Assembly (NCBI RefSeq): GCF_016820445.1
Contig: NZ_JADHDT010000001.1
Location: forward strand, 372,001-436,000
Length of the DNA: 64,000 nucleotides
Direction of reading: 5' to 3'
Source: Sphingomonas beigongshangi
Lineage (GTDB): Bacteria > Pseudomonadota > Alphaproteobacteria > Sphingomonadales > Sphingomonadaceae
A program made the translations under genes and the position numbers. Below are positions 1 to 8,976 of the stretch, piece by piece. The notes beneath the pieces are model-generated. The model was not told the DNA's origin, searched no databases, and was given only the letters and a program-made list of their open reading frames with translations. The first letter of the stretch is position 1, and the number at the start of each line of letters is the position of its first letter.

Positions 1-360
1 ATCCGATCGACGATACCGGCACAAGCCGCCGTCGCGGTCGAGCGTCAGGACCTGGAGGAGATGCTGGGCAACCTCATCGACAATGCCTGTCGCCATGCTT
101 CGGCGATCGTGGAGATCAATGCCACGCCCGGCGACGCGATCTGGGCGATCGACATTGCCGATGACGGGCCAGGCCTCTCGCCGGCGGCGCGCGCGCAGGC
201 GCTGCAGCCAGGCGTGCGGCTGGACGAGCGTCAGCCGGGCTATGGCTTCGGGCTCGCGATCGTCGCGGAACTGGCGGAACTCTATGGCGGCACGCTGACG
301 CTCGGCGCCGCAGACATGGGCGGATTGCGCGCGCGACTGACGCTGCCGCGCCTATCCTGA
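1..360 (+). CDS. sensor histidine kinase, C-terminal fragment
   Basis: This is the 3' end of a gene that begins left of the window; the frame is open from base 1. The visible 119 residues are the ATP-binding (HATPase_c) half of a sensor histidine kinase. The N-box reads NLIDNACRHA, the G1 box DDGPGL, and the G2 region GYGFGLAIV followed by a typical YGG turn and a short C-terminal beta strand. The sensor and phospho-acceptor histidine parts are outside the window, so the stimulus and partner regulator cannot be named. It converges on nagE, leaving only 67 bases between the two stop codons. The kinase family call is secure; a PhoQ-like subtype is only an impression. Confidence 0.9.
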   Translation: MRSTIPAQAAVAVERQDLEEMLGNLIDNACRHASAIVEINATPGDAIWAIDIADDGPGLSPAARAQALQPGVRLDERQPGYGFGLAIVAELAELYGGTLTLGAADMGGLRARLTLPRLS

Positions 361-427
361 GGGTCCGATCCGGACGACGCGATCGAGCGGAACGCCGGCC
401 CGCGTCAGCCGATCGCCCGGCGCGGGA

Positions 428-2128
428 TCAGATCGCGACCACCAGAATGTGCGCGACGTCCGGCACCGGCCAGGCGATCATCCGCGCGGCGCCCGCCAGT
501 GCCGCCTCGTCCACCCGCGAGCGATCGGCGACGCGCACGCGATAGCGCCCCGCATGCGCGGAGGCGGCTGCGACATTGGCCTGTCCGCCGAGGGCCGCGA
601 GCAGCCCGTCCGGTAGCACCACCGGTGCCGCCGGTGCGACGTCAAGCGCGGCCGGCGGCACCGGATCGGCGTCGAGCGCCGCGCGCATGTCCATCGCGAG
701 ACCATCGGCGATACCACCGACGATCACCTGCACCGCCGTCGGCGACGGGCGCAGCACGCCACGCGCCCCCAGCGCCTTCAGGCGCGGCTCGTCGATTACC
801 TGGGCGTCGGCGACGGTCAGCCGCAGCCGCGTCGTACAGGCATCGATGGCGCGCAGGTTGCTCGCGCCGCCCAGCGCGGCCACGAACGCGGCGGCCTTCG
901 CATCGGCGGTCGCGGGGGCGGGCATCGACGTCGCCGCTGCCTCCAGCGGCTCGCGTCCTGGCGTCTTCAGGTCGAACCGCACGATCGCCCATCGGAACAG
1001 GCCATAGTACAGCCCGGCGTAAAGCAGGCCGACCGGCAGCAGCAGCAGCGGCTTCGTCGCCTTGCCGAAGTTCAGGAGATAGTCGAACAGCCCGGCCGAA
1101 AAACCATAGCCCATCCGGACGCCCAGCGCGTTCATCAGCGCCTCCGCCGCCCCGGTCAGCAGCGCATGGATCGCATAGAGCACGGGCGCGAGGAACATGA
1201 AGCTGAACTCGATCGGCTCGGTGACGCCGGTCAGGAACGAGGTCAGCGCTAGGCTGAGCAGCATGCCGCCGACCGCCTTGCGCCGCTCGGGCAGCGCAGT
1301 CCGGTACATCGCAAGGCAGGCGGCGGGCAGGCCGAACATCATGACCGGAAAGAACCCGCTCATGAAACCGCCCGCGGTCGGATCGCCGGCGAAGAAGCGC
1401 GTCAGGTCGCCCGTCTTGCCGTGATAATCGCCGACGACGAAATAGGCGACGTTGTTCAGGATGTGGTGCAGCCCGGTGACGATGAGCAGCCGATTGAGCA
1501 CGCCGAACGCGAACAGGCCCCAGCCACCGGCCGCGACGACGCCGCGGCTGAGGCCGTCCACGCCCGCGCTGATCGCGCCATAGCTCGGCCCCAGCAGACC
1601 GCCGATGACGAGACCCGCGATTCCCGCCAGGATCGGCACCAGCCGTCGCCCGCCGAAGAATGCGAGATAGTCGGGCAGCTTCACCGTCGCGAACCGATTG
1701 TAGAAGCCGCCGCCGACCAGTCCGGCGATGATGCCGATCGGCACCTGCAGCTTGTCGATCGCCGCCGCCTTCCACGCCGCGGTCAGCGTCGCGGAAAGCT
1801 TGTCCTCCAATCCCGCAGGCACGGCGCCCGGGGGCACGGCAAAGAACAATTGCGCGCAATTGCCGACGACGAGGTAGCAGACCACGCCCGCCATCGCCGC
1901 CGCGCCGTTGCCGTCACGCGCGAACCCCGTCGCGACGCCGACCGCGAAGAGCAGGCCGAGATGCGCGAAGATCGCGTCGCCGGCGGCGCTGACGAACGCG
2001 ATGTTCAGCATATCGGGCTGACCGACGCGCAGCAGCAGGCCGGCGACGGGTAGCACCGCGATCGGCAGCATCAGCGCGCGGCCGAGCGGCTGGAGGAACG
2101 CCATCGGATTGAAACGTCCGCGCGACAT
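428..2128 (-). CDS. nagE: PTS N-acetylglucosamine permease, EIIC-EIIB with a second degenerate EIIB-like tail
   Basis: Inner-membrane GlcNAc permease that phosphorylates its sugar during uptake. The 566-residue protein starts at an ATG in a TGATG junction with nagF. Residues about 1-395 form the hydrophobic EIIC domain with the HHILN and TEPIEF signatures of the glucose/GlcNAc family. An EIIB domain follows with the phospho-acceptor Cys431 in the sequence IDACTTRLRL. Escherichia coli NagE then has an EIIA domain. Here the last 65 or so residues instead look like a second EIIB copy (LGGQANV, then RYRVRVAD) in which the cysteine position is His525. The missing EIIA is carried by NagF. Clustering with nagA, nagB and N-glycan hydrolases supports GlcNAc rather than glucose as substrate. 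Confidence 0.92.
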   Translation of the reverse strand: MSRGRFNPMAFLQPLGRALMLPIAVLPVAGLLLRVGQPDMLNIAFVSAAGDAIFAHLGLLFAVGVATGFARDGNGAAAMAGVVCYLVVGNCAQLFFAVPPGAVPAGLEDKLSATLTAAWKAAAIDKLQVPIGIIAGLVGGGFYNRFATVKLPDYLAFFGGRRLVPILAGIAGLVIGGLLGPSYGAISAGVDGLSRGVVAAGGWGLFAFGVLNRLLIVTGLHHILNNVAYFVVGDYHGKTGDLTRFFAGDPTAGGFMSGFFPVMMFGLPAACLAMYRTALPERRKAVGGMLLSLALTSFLTGVTEPIEFSFMFLAPVLYAIHALLTGAAEALMNALGVRMGYGFSAGLFDYLLNFGKATKPLLLLPVGLLYAGLYYGLFRWAIVRFDLKTPGREPLEAAATSMPAPATADAKAAAFVAALGGASNLRAIDACTTRLRLTVADAQVIDEPRLKALGARGVLRPSPTAVQVIVGGIADGLAMDMRAALDADPVPPAALDVAPAAPVVLPDGLLAALGGQANVAAASAHAGRYRVRVADRSRVDEAALAGAARMIAWPVPDVAHILVVAI

Positions 2129-4611
2129 CAGCGCATCTCCTCGGCAAAGGCACGCGCCAGCGCGCGGACGGCGGATGCGGATGGCGTATCGAGCGCGGCC
2201 CGCGCATGCGCCTCCGCCGCGCCGAGATCGAGACGGGCGATCAGCGCCTTGATCGCGGGCACGCGCGCCGGCGGCACCGACAGGGTGCGCACGCCAAGAC
2301 CCACCAGGATCGGCGCGGCGAGAGGGTCGGCGGCCAGGCCGCCGCAGACGCTCACCGGCGTCGCCGTGGTCGCGGCCCGTGCGCATGTCTGGCCGATCAG
2401 CCGCAGCACCGCCGGATGCAGGCCGTCGATACCGCCAGCCAGCGCGGAATTGCCGCGATCCATCGCCAGCACATATTGGGTGAGGTCGTTGCTGCCGATC
2501 GATAGGAAATCGGCATGTGCGGCGATCAGGTCCGCGGTCACTGCCGCGGCGGGCGTCTCGACCATCGCGCCGAGCTGAACCGGCGCGCCGCCGATCTCGT
2601 CATGCAGCCGGTCGAGCATCGCGCGCACCTGCGCCATCTCGTCGCCGCTCGCCACCATCGGCACCATGATCCGACAGGCGGCGCGGTCTGGCACCGCGAG
2701 GATGGCGCGCAGTTGCGTCTCCAGCACCGCAGGCTGCGCCAGCCCGACACGAATGCCGCGTACGCCCAACGCCGGATTCTCCTCCGCAGGAAGGTCGAGG
2801 TAGGGCGCCGGCTTGTCACCGCCGACGTCGAGCAGGCGGATCACCACCGGCTTGCCGGCGAGCGCGGCGACGACACCGGCATAGTCCGCGCTCTGTTCGT
2901 CGAGCGTCGGCGGCGTCGCGCGGTCGAGGAACAGGAATTCGGTCCGCAACAGGCCGCAGCCTTCCGCGCCCGTCGCCGCCGCGGCCCGCGCGTCCTCGAC
3001 GGAGCCGAGATTGGCGAAGACGGACACGGCCGTGCCGTCGCGCGTCCTCGCGGGCCGATCACCCGCCGCGCGCGCGGCCGCTTCCGCCGCCGCCCGTTCG
3101 GCGATCGTCGTCGTCGCGGCCGCGAGGCGATCCGTCGTCGGCGCGGCAACGAGCGTACCGGCATCGCCATCGAGGATCACGGTCGCGCCGTCCGCCGCGC
3201 CGTCGATCGCGGCACCGAGCGCTACGACCATCGGGACGCCCAGTCCGGCAGCGAGGATGGCGACATGCGACGTCGGGCCGCCGCCGGCCAGTGCGATCCC
3301 CGCCAGTCGCCGCGCGTCCAGTGCCGCGAGTTGTGATGGCAGCAGGTCGTGCGCCACCAGGATCGCGCGATGCGGGAGGACCGGGGCCTCCGCGGTCGTG
3401 CCCAGCAGTGCGTGGACGACGCGCAGCGCGACATCATGGATATCGTCGGCGCGTTCCGCGACCCGGGCGTTGCCAGACGCGCGCAGCCGCGCGCCCTGTG
3501 CGGCCGCGGCGGCAAGGATCGCCGCGGCAGCGGACGCGCCCGCGTCGATCGCCCGTCGGGCGGCGGCGATCAGGTCGGGATCGTCGAGGATCGCGCGATG
3601 CGCCGCCATCACCGACGCAAGCTGCGCGCCATGACCGCCCGCGTCTAGCGCGGCGCCGACCGCGCCGATCGCAGTGGTCAGCCTCGCCTGCTCGGCCGCC
3701 GGATCGTCGCAGGTCGCGGCTATGTCGGGCACCACCGGGCGCAGCCAGCACGCGGTGCCGATCGCCAGACCGGGCGCCGCTGCGACGCCGACCGCGGCGT
3801 CGGGATCGACCGTCGCAGGGATCGTCGGCGCAGAATGCGGGCGCGCGGTCGGCGTAGCGTCGACCTCCGCTGTCAGCAGCGGCACGATCGCGGCGATCGC
3901 CGCCGCGGCCCCCGCGCCCCGCGCTTCGATCGTCACCGCGTCGCCCTGCGCAAGGCCGAGCGACAGCAGCGATACGGGACTCGTCGCCGCGCCCTGGCGA
4001 TCGCCCCTGACCAGCGTCACCGCCGCGCCCGTCTCTCGCGCCGCCGCAACGACACGCGCGGCCGGACGCGCATGCAGTCCGTGCGGCAGCCCGACGGTCA
4101 TGGCGTGACGCAGCGTCTCGCCGGTCTGTGCGGTCGCCTCCGCACCCTTATCGCCCATCGTCACGACATATAGCGGGTCGCCGACGGCGATCGGCCCCTC
4201 TTCGGCGCGCGCGGAAATGGTCGCGCCTTCAGGCTCGACGACCAGGATCGGCGTCGCTGCCGCGGTCGCTCCCTGGACGACCGCGTCGAGATCGAAGCGC
4301 AGCAAGGGATCGCCTGCCCGCACGGTCTCGCCCGCCGCGACGCAGGCGGAAAACGGCGCGCCGGCCAGCGTCACCGTGTCGATCCCGACATGTACCAGCA
4401 GCCGAAGGCCTTCCCCCGCATCCAGCGTGACGGCATGACCCGCCGCGTGGATCGACACGACGCGTGCGTCGCAGGGTGCGTAGAGCGTGTCGCCGACCGG
4501 GTCGATCGCCATGCCATCGCCCATCATGCCACGCGCGAACACCGGATCGGGCACCGTCGCGAGCGGCATCGCCCAGCCTTGCAGCGGCGCCGCCAATTTC
4601 ACCTCAACCAT
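2128..4611 (-). CDS. nagF: PTS multiphosphoryl transfer protein, EIIA-HPr-EI fusion
   Basis: Cytoplasmic 827-residue fusion that carries phosphate from phosphoenolpyruvate to NagE. Residues 1-150 are a glucose-type EIIA with His74 in LLVHVGIDT. Residues about 167-247 are HPr with His180 in GLHARPA. Residues about 273-827 are Enzyme I with the phospho-His449 in GGPTSHVAI, the GGDKPAPYL and GSNDLTQY motifs and a C-terminal cysteine in CGGLAAD. All three phosphorylation sites are intact, so NagF plus NagE is a self-sufficient PTS. I chose the ATG at 4611, which has GGGGA eight bases upstream; a GTG two codons earlier is possible but sits too close to that site. The stop codon overlaps the nagE start by one base. 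Confidence 0.93.
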   Translation of the reverse strand: MVEVKLAAPLQGWAMPLATVPDPVFARGMMGDGMAIDPVGDTLYAPCDARVVSIHAAGHAVTLDAGEGLRLLVHVGIDTVTLAGAPFSACVAAGETVRAGDPLLRFDLDAVVQGATAAATPILVVEPEGATISARAEEGPIAVGDPLYVVTMGDKGAEATAQTGETLRHAMTVGLPHGLHARPAARVVAAARETGAAVTLVRGDRQGAATSPVSLLSLGLAQGDAVTIEARGAGAAAAIAAIVPLLTAEVDATPTARPHSAPTIPATVDPDAAVGVAAAPGLAIGTACWLRPVVPDIAATCDDPAAEQARLTTAIGAVGAALDAGGHGAQLASVMAAHRAILDDPDLIAAARRAIDAGASAAAAILAAAAAQGARLRASGNARVAERADDIHDVALRVVHALLGTTAEAPVLPHRAILVAHDLLPSQLAALDARRLAGIALAGGGPTSHVAILAAGLGVPMVVALGAAIDGAADGATVILDGDAGTLVAAPTTDRLAAATTTIAERAAAEAAARAAGDRPARTRDGTAVSVFANLGSVEDARAAAATGAEGCGLLRTEFLFLDRATPPTLDEQSADYAGVVAALAGKPVVIRLLDVGGDKPAPYLDLPAEENPALGVRGIRVGLAQPAVLETQLRAILAVPDRAACRIMVPMVASGDEMAQVRAMLDRLHDEIGGAPVQLGAMVETPAAAVTADLIAAHADFLSIGSNDLTQYVLAMDRGNSALAGGIDGLHPAVLRLIGQTCARAATTATPVSVCGGLAADPLAAPILVGLGVRTLSVPPARVPAIKALIARLDLGAAEAHARAALDTPSASAVRALARAFAEEMR

Positions 4612-4936
4612 CTGCACGTCCCCGACCCATTCGACTATCGTATCCTAAGCGGGCCGGCTGACAATACCTATTAAAGACCATTTTGTTACGATTGTGTGGC
4701 GCGGTCATGAGACGGATCGGTCCGCCAAGCGGCGTGATCGCCCACTCTGCCGCCAGCGCGCCGAAAACCAACCAGAGTGGCGCCGCTCGCTGGCCGCTCG
4801 TTCGGGGAAGAGGGTCTGGCGTGCGATCGAGCAAGGCTGGATGGGCCTGGCACACGCTGACCAGACTAGGGCGCGTCGCGACAAGAGCGCGATGTCGTTG
4901 CCTGTAAAGCCTAGAGCCGTGGCAGTCCGACGATCG
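4612..4936 (-). promoter_or_regulatory. nagFE upstream region with candidate promoter and operator
   Basis: No gene is visible in these 325 bases between the GH2 stop codon and nagF. On the minus strand a plausible promoter is TTGTCA (4659-4664), a 16-base spacer and TACGAT (4637-4642). Overlapping its -35 is AATGGTCTTTAATAGGTATTG-like DNA at 4662-4682. This holds GGTCT and GGTAT half-sites 11 bases apart, similar to the GGTAT pairs upstream of the TonB receptor and the GH20 gene. A repressor bound there would block RNA polymerase. The promoter and operator are read by eye and untested. The rest of the gap shows nothing I can name. Confidence 0.4.
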
Positions 4937-7843
4937 TCAGGGCGCGACCGTTGCGGAGCCGCCGACGCCGGACACCGCCCCCGCCTGCGATTGCACGATC
5001 AGCACGACGGTCCGCTCGCCCTGCCCCGCCGGAACAGGCGCCGTCAGCGGCGCGGGGCGCGGATCCGCCTTGCGCGCGATCTGCCTCCCGTCGATCCACA
5101 CTTCCGCTTTTCCCGACACGTTATCCAGCGTCAGCGTGCCGCCGTCCCGCATGACGCGGCGCGGCGGCGTCAGCTTGGCGCGATACAGCCGCCAGGCAGG
5201 GCTCGCGTCCGGTGGCGTCGCGACGCCACTACGCTGGAAGGCCCAGCTGTTGTTGTCGCCATCCGCCGGCGCGAAGGCAGGATCGGGTTTCGCGGCAAGC
5301 GGCGGAGAGACGCGCCAGCCCTCGATACGCGTCGCGGACGCCAGCGGCGGCACCTGCGCCGGTGTCGCCACCGCAAGCCGGTCGACGCGAACGCTTGCGG
5401 GCCGCAATCCCGGCGCGGTGGCCCGCAGCGTCAGGGGGCCGCGCCCGCCACCGGCCTGCACGATCACCTGCGCCAGGCCGTTGAACAACGACCGTGCGTC
5501 GCCCTTTTCCGATTCGTGGCTGTTGGGATCGCCATTGCCCAGCCCGATGATCGTCCCGCCTTCGACCGCGAAGCGCACGGGGAGATTGGCGGTGGGCACG
5601 TGGCGCCCGGCGGCGTCGACCGCATCGACGGTGAAAGGCTGTACGTCGACGCCATCGCCCGCCATCACTCGCCGCGCCGGCGTCAACCGCAGCGCGACCG
5701 GCGCGCCGACGGTGGCATGCGCCGCGCGCGCGACGAGGCGACCACCGTTATAGCCCAGCGCTTCCAGCGTCCCCGGTGCATAGGGGACGGTGAAGCTGTT
5801 ACCCATGATGCGATCGCCCTTAGCCTCCCCGACCACGCGGCCGTCGAGCTTGAGCACGACCCGCTCCGTGTTGGAGAGCACCAGCACGTCGATCGACTGC
5901 CCCTCGCGGCCCGGCCAGGTCCAGTGCGGCGCGAGGCCGATCACCGGGGCATCGTCGATCCATTGCGCGCGATGGATGTCATAGGCCGTCTTGGGAAAGC
6001 CGCACAGGTCGAGGATGCCGAAGAAGCTGGCGATCGTTGGCCAGGCATAGGGTGTCGGCTCGCCATGATAGTCGAACCCGGTCCACACGAAGCCGCCCGC
6101 GACGAACGGCCGCTCCGCGATCCGCCGCCAGGTTTCACGATGCGTCCCGCCCCATGAAGCGGCCTCCGTGTCCATCGACGTGATGACATGCGCCGCCGGA
6201 TCGTTGGCATAGGCGCCACGCGTCATGAACGCGCTGGTATCCTCGGAACTGGTCGTCGGCTTGCGCGGGTTAAGCGCGTGGAATCGATCATAGTCGGACT
6301 GGTAGTAGTTGAAGCCCATCACCTCGACGACGGTGGACACGTTGACCGGCTCGAAGAAGGACCCGTTCATCGCCGCGGTGACCGGGCGACTGCCGTCCAG
6401 CCGGTGGACCGCTGCGGCCATGCGGCGGACCATCTCGACGCCCGCGGGCGTACCCTGCATCGGCTCCTCGTTGAACACCGACCACAGGATGACGCTGGGA
6501 TGATTGCGGTCACGCCGCACCATCCATTCCAGTTGCGCCATATAGTCGGGCGCCGGATCGAAATTGCGGTTCTCGTCCATGACGACGAAACCCATGCGAT
6601 CGGTCAGATGCAGGAAAGCCGACGAGGGCGCATTGTGCGAACAGCGGATGGCGTTGCAGCCCATGTCCTTCAGCCGCGACAGCCGCCACGCGAGCAGCGC
6701 ATCCGGCACCGCCACGCCGACCCCGGCATGGTCCTGATGCAGGCACACGCCCTTCATCTTGACCGGCCGTTCGTTGACGAACAGGCCGCGATCGGCGTCG
6801 AAGCGGATCGTGCGGAAGCCGACCGGGATGCGGCGGATATCCAGCGTCGCGCCGTCGCGCTCCAGCGTCACCTCGACCGCGTAGAGCACAGGCGTCTCGA
6901 TCGACCAGAGCCGCGGCGCCGGAACCGCGAGGTCCAGCGTCAGATCGGCGGTGTCGAGCGTCGACACCGCGACGGGCTGCGACCGCGCCTCCGCCACCAT
7001 TCGGCCGTCCGGGTCGAGCAGGCGCGCGCGCGTGGTGACGGTCGCCGTCGCCGCCTCGACCGTGCGCGCTGTCACCGTGACGGGAACGTGCCAGCCCGAA
7101 TCGCCCCTGCGCGGATCGCAATGCACGCCGTCGGTGACGATCGACACCGGTGCCCGCCGGGCCAGCCAAGCGTGGCGGTAGAGGCCCGCGCCTTCATACC
7201 ACCATCCTTCCATCGCCTCCGCATCGACACGGATCGCGACGACGTTGGGCTCGTCGCCGAACCGCGCGAACGGCGTGATGTCGATGTAGACGCTGTTGTA
7301 GCCCGACCAATTGTGCGCGGCGACGCTGCCGTTGACCCAGATCGTCGCATGGGTCGCGATCGCGTCGAACTGCAGTTCCAAGTACTTGCCGCGATCGGCG
7401 GGATCGAGCCGGAAGGTGCGCCGATACCAGCCGATGCCGCGCGGCCGATAGCCCTGGCTGACGTTGGCGCTCTCGACGAAGGGCTGGAAACTCGCCCAGT
7501 CGTGCGGCAGCGTCACCGCCTGCCAGTCGCTGTCGTCATAGGTCATCGCCGCCGCGCCGACCGCATGACCGGCCTTGGCGCGCAGATAGGTCTGCTCGTG
7601 GTCGGTCGCGGGCGGCACCGGAATATCGCCCGCATGGAACAGCCATCCCTCGTCGAAGCCGATCCGGGACGGGTCCGTGACGGGCAGCGGCGCGGGCAGC
7701 GTATCGCCGACGGGCGGCATCGGCAGCGCCCCCGCCTCGCCGGCGCCTGGCGCAGGCGCGGCGATCAGGCGGCCGGCGGGCAAGGTTAGCGACAGACCGA
7801 CGCCGGTGGATCCCATCAACACCCGGCGCCGGTCGATCGTCAT
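4937..7843 (-). CDS. Tat-exported glycoside hydrolase family 2 enzyme, beta-galactosidase-like
   Basis: A 968-residue GH2 enzyme, probably periplasmic. The start overlaps the nagA stop by ATGA, which also excludes longer upstream starts. The N-terminus has a twin-arginine type signal (DRRRVLMGS, then a hydrophobic stretch and an Ala-rich cleavage region). After it come the jelly-roll sugar-binding domain (LPHDW, GIGWYRRTF), the immunoglobulin-like domain and the TIM barrel with acid/base Glu459 in SVFNEEP. The nucleophile is probably the Glu in MDTEAASWGG. The C-terminal half carries DUF4982 and further beta-sandwich domains (GNGDPNSHE) typical of bacterial GalA/GalB-type beta-galactosidases. 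In this context it could remove galactose from complex N-glycan antennae. A beta-glucosaminidase or other GH2 specificity cannot be excluded. Confidence 0.85.
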   Translation of the reverse strand: MTIDRRRVLMGSTGVGLSLTLPAGRLIAAPAPGAGEAGALPMPPVGDTLPAPLPVTDPSRIGFDEGWLFHAGDIPVPPATDHEQTYLRAKAGHAVGAAAMTYDDSDWQAVTLPHDWASFQPFVESANVSQGYRPRGIGWYRRTFRLDPADRGKYLELQFDAIATHATIWVNGSVAAHNWSGYNSVYIDITPFARFGDEPNVVAIRVDAEAMEGWWYEGAGLYRHAWLARRAPVSIVTDGVHCDPRRGDSGWHVPVTVTARTVEAATATVTTRARLLDPDGRMVAEARSQPVAVSTLDTADLTLDLAVPAPRLWSIETPVLYAVEVTLERDGATLDIRRIPVGFRTIRFDADRGLFVNERPVKMKGVCLHQDHAGVGVAVPDALLAWRLSRLKDMGCNAIRCSHNAPSSAFLHLTDRMGFVVMDENRNFDPAPDYMAQLEWMVRRDRNHPSVILWSVFNEEPMQGTPAGVEMVRRMAAAVHRLDGSRPVTAAMNGSFFEPVNVSTVVEVMGFNYYQSDYDRFHALNPRKPTTSSEDTSAFMTRGAYANDPAAHVITSMDTEAASWGGTHRETWRRIAERPFVAGGFVWTGFDYHGEPTPYAWPTIASFFGILDLCGFPKTAYDIHRAQWIDDAPVIGLAPHWTWPGREGQSIDVLVLSNTERVVLKLDGRVVGEAKGDRIMGNSFTVPYAPGTLEALGYNGGRLVARAAHATVGAPVALRLTPARRVMAGDGVDVQPFTVDAVDAAGRHVPTANLPVRFAVEGGTIIGLGNGDPNSHESEKGDARSLFNGLAQVIVQAGGGRGPLTLRATAPGLRPASVRVDRLAVATPAQVPPLASATRIEGWRVSPPLAAKPDPAFAPADGDNNSWAFQRSGVATPPDASPAWRLYRAKLTPPRRVMRDGGTLTLDNVSGKAEVWIDGRQIARKADPRPAPLTAPVPAGQGERTVVLIVQSQAGAVSGVGGSATVAP

Positions 7844-8976
7844 GCGGCGTGCCCGCCGATCACCGTCGCGACCGGCGCCATCGCGGTCGACAATTGCACC
7901 CAGTCCGCCCGCTGGCCGGCGGCGAGCGCCCCTCTTTCGTGATTCAAGCCCAGGAAGGCGGCGGGATTGGCGGCAGCCAGCCGCGCGACCGTCACCGGGT
8001 CCAGCCCCAGCATCGCCATCGCGTTCGCCACCGCCTGTGCCATGTCGAGGTCCGATCCGGCGAGCGTCCCGTCCTCGTACGAACAGATGCCGTCGGCGAC
8101 GCGGATCGTGCGGCCCTGCAGCACGAAATCCTTGTCGGTCGCGCCCACCGACGACATGGCGTCGGTGACCAGCATCATCCGCTCCGTGCCGCGCGCGCGC
8201 AACGCGATGCGCAGCACCGCCGGCGCGACATGGACGCCGTCGACGATCAACCCGCACCAGGGCCGCGGATCGTCGAGTGCCGCGCCGACCAGCCCCGGCG
8301 TGCGCTGCACCATCGGCGGCATCGCATTGTACAGATGCGTCACGCCCGTCAGTCCGGCATCGAACGCCGCGAGCATCGTCTCGTACGGCGCTTCGCTATG
8401 CCCGGCACTGACCCGCACCCCGGCCCTGGCGAGCGTCGCGATCTGTTCCATCTCCGCCAGTTCGGGCGCGAGGGTCACCACCACCCGCCCGCGACGCGGC
8501 CTGGTCAGCAACGCGACAATCGCATCGTCGAGCAGGCGGAAGCGCGCCGCATCGTGGATGCCCTTGCGCGCGACGTTGAGGAACGGCCCCTCGATGTGGA
8601 CGCCGACCACGCCGGGCACGCCGGCCTCGATCGCGTCGTCCACCGCATCGAGCGCGAGCGCGATACGATCGGGCGTGTCGCTGATCAGCGTCGGGAGAAA
8701 GGCGGTGGTGCCGTAGCGCGCGTGCGCCGCGCCGATCGCGGCGATGCCATCGACGCTCGTCTCGTCGTTGAACAGCACGCCGCCGCCACCGTTCACCTGC
8801 GTGTCGATGAAGCCGGGCATCAACCAGCCCCCCTCGAGATCTACGGCGTCGGCGGCATCCGCGGCGAGCGGACGGATGGCGAAGATCCGGTCGCCCGTCA
8901 CCGCGATCTCGGCACCCGGCCAGCAGGCATCGCCGACCACGACCTGGCCGTTGGCGTAACGATGAAGCAGGGTCAT
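7840..8976 (-). CDS. nagA: N-acetylglucosamine-6-phosphate deacetylase
   Basis: Cytoplasmic amidohydrolase of 378 residues that removes acetate from GlcNAc-6-phosphate, the product of the NagE/NagF PTS, giving glucosamine-6-phosphate. Recognisable motifs run in order: the metal-site glutamate in HIEGPFLN, then GHSEAPYE, THLYNAMPP and the catalytic aspartate in VTDAMSSVG. The amino end has the usual PGFIDTQVNGGGG loop. Start and stop both overlap neighbours by ATGA: the start overlaps the nagB-II stop, and the stop overlaps the GH2 start. It is therefore translationally coupled inside the nag operon. Length is normal for the family. Confidence 0.95.
   Translation of the reverse strand: MTLLHRYANGQVVVGDACWPGAEIAVTGDRIFAIRPLAADAADAVDLEGGWLMPGFIDTQVNGGGGVLFNDETSVDGIAAIGAAHARYGTTAFLPTLISDTPDRIALALDAVDDAIEAGVPGVVGVHIEGPFLNVARKGIHDAARFRLLDDAIVALLTRPRRGRVVVTLAPELAEMEQIATLARAGVRVSAGHSEAPYETMLAAFDAGLTGVTHLYNAMPPMVQRTPGLVGAALDDPRPWCGLIVDGVHVAPAVLRIALRARGTERMMLVTDAMSSVGATDKDFVLQGRTIRVADGICSYEDGTLAGSDLDMAQAVANAMAMLGLDPVTVARLAAANPAAFLGLNHERGALAAGQRADWVQLSTAMAPVATVIGGHAA

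Noticed and set aside
4604..4855. An 83-codon frame on the minus strand in the nagF upstream region
   Set aside because: It overlaps the nagF start and the proposed promoter, has no ribosome site and no recognisable protein features.
4694..6157. A 487-codon plus-strand frame over the GH2 gene and its flank
   Set aside because: It overlaps the GH2 coding region antisense and has no family features; only the minus-strand gene is supported.
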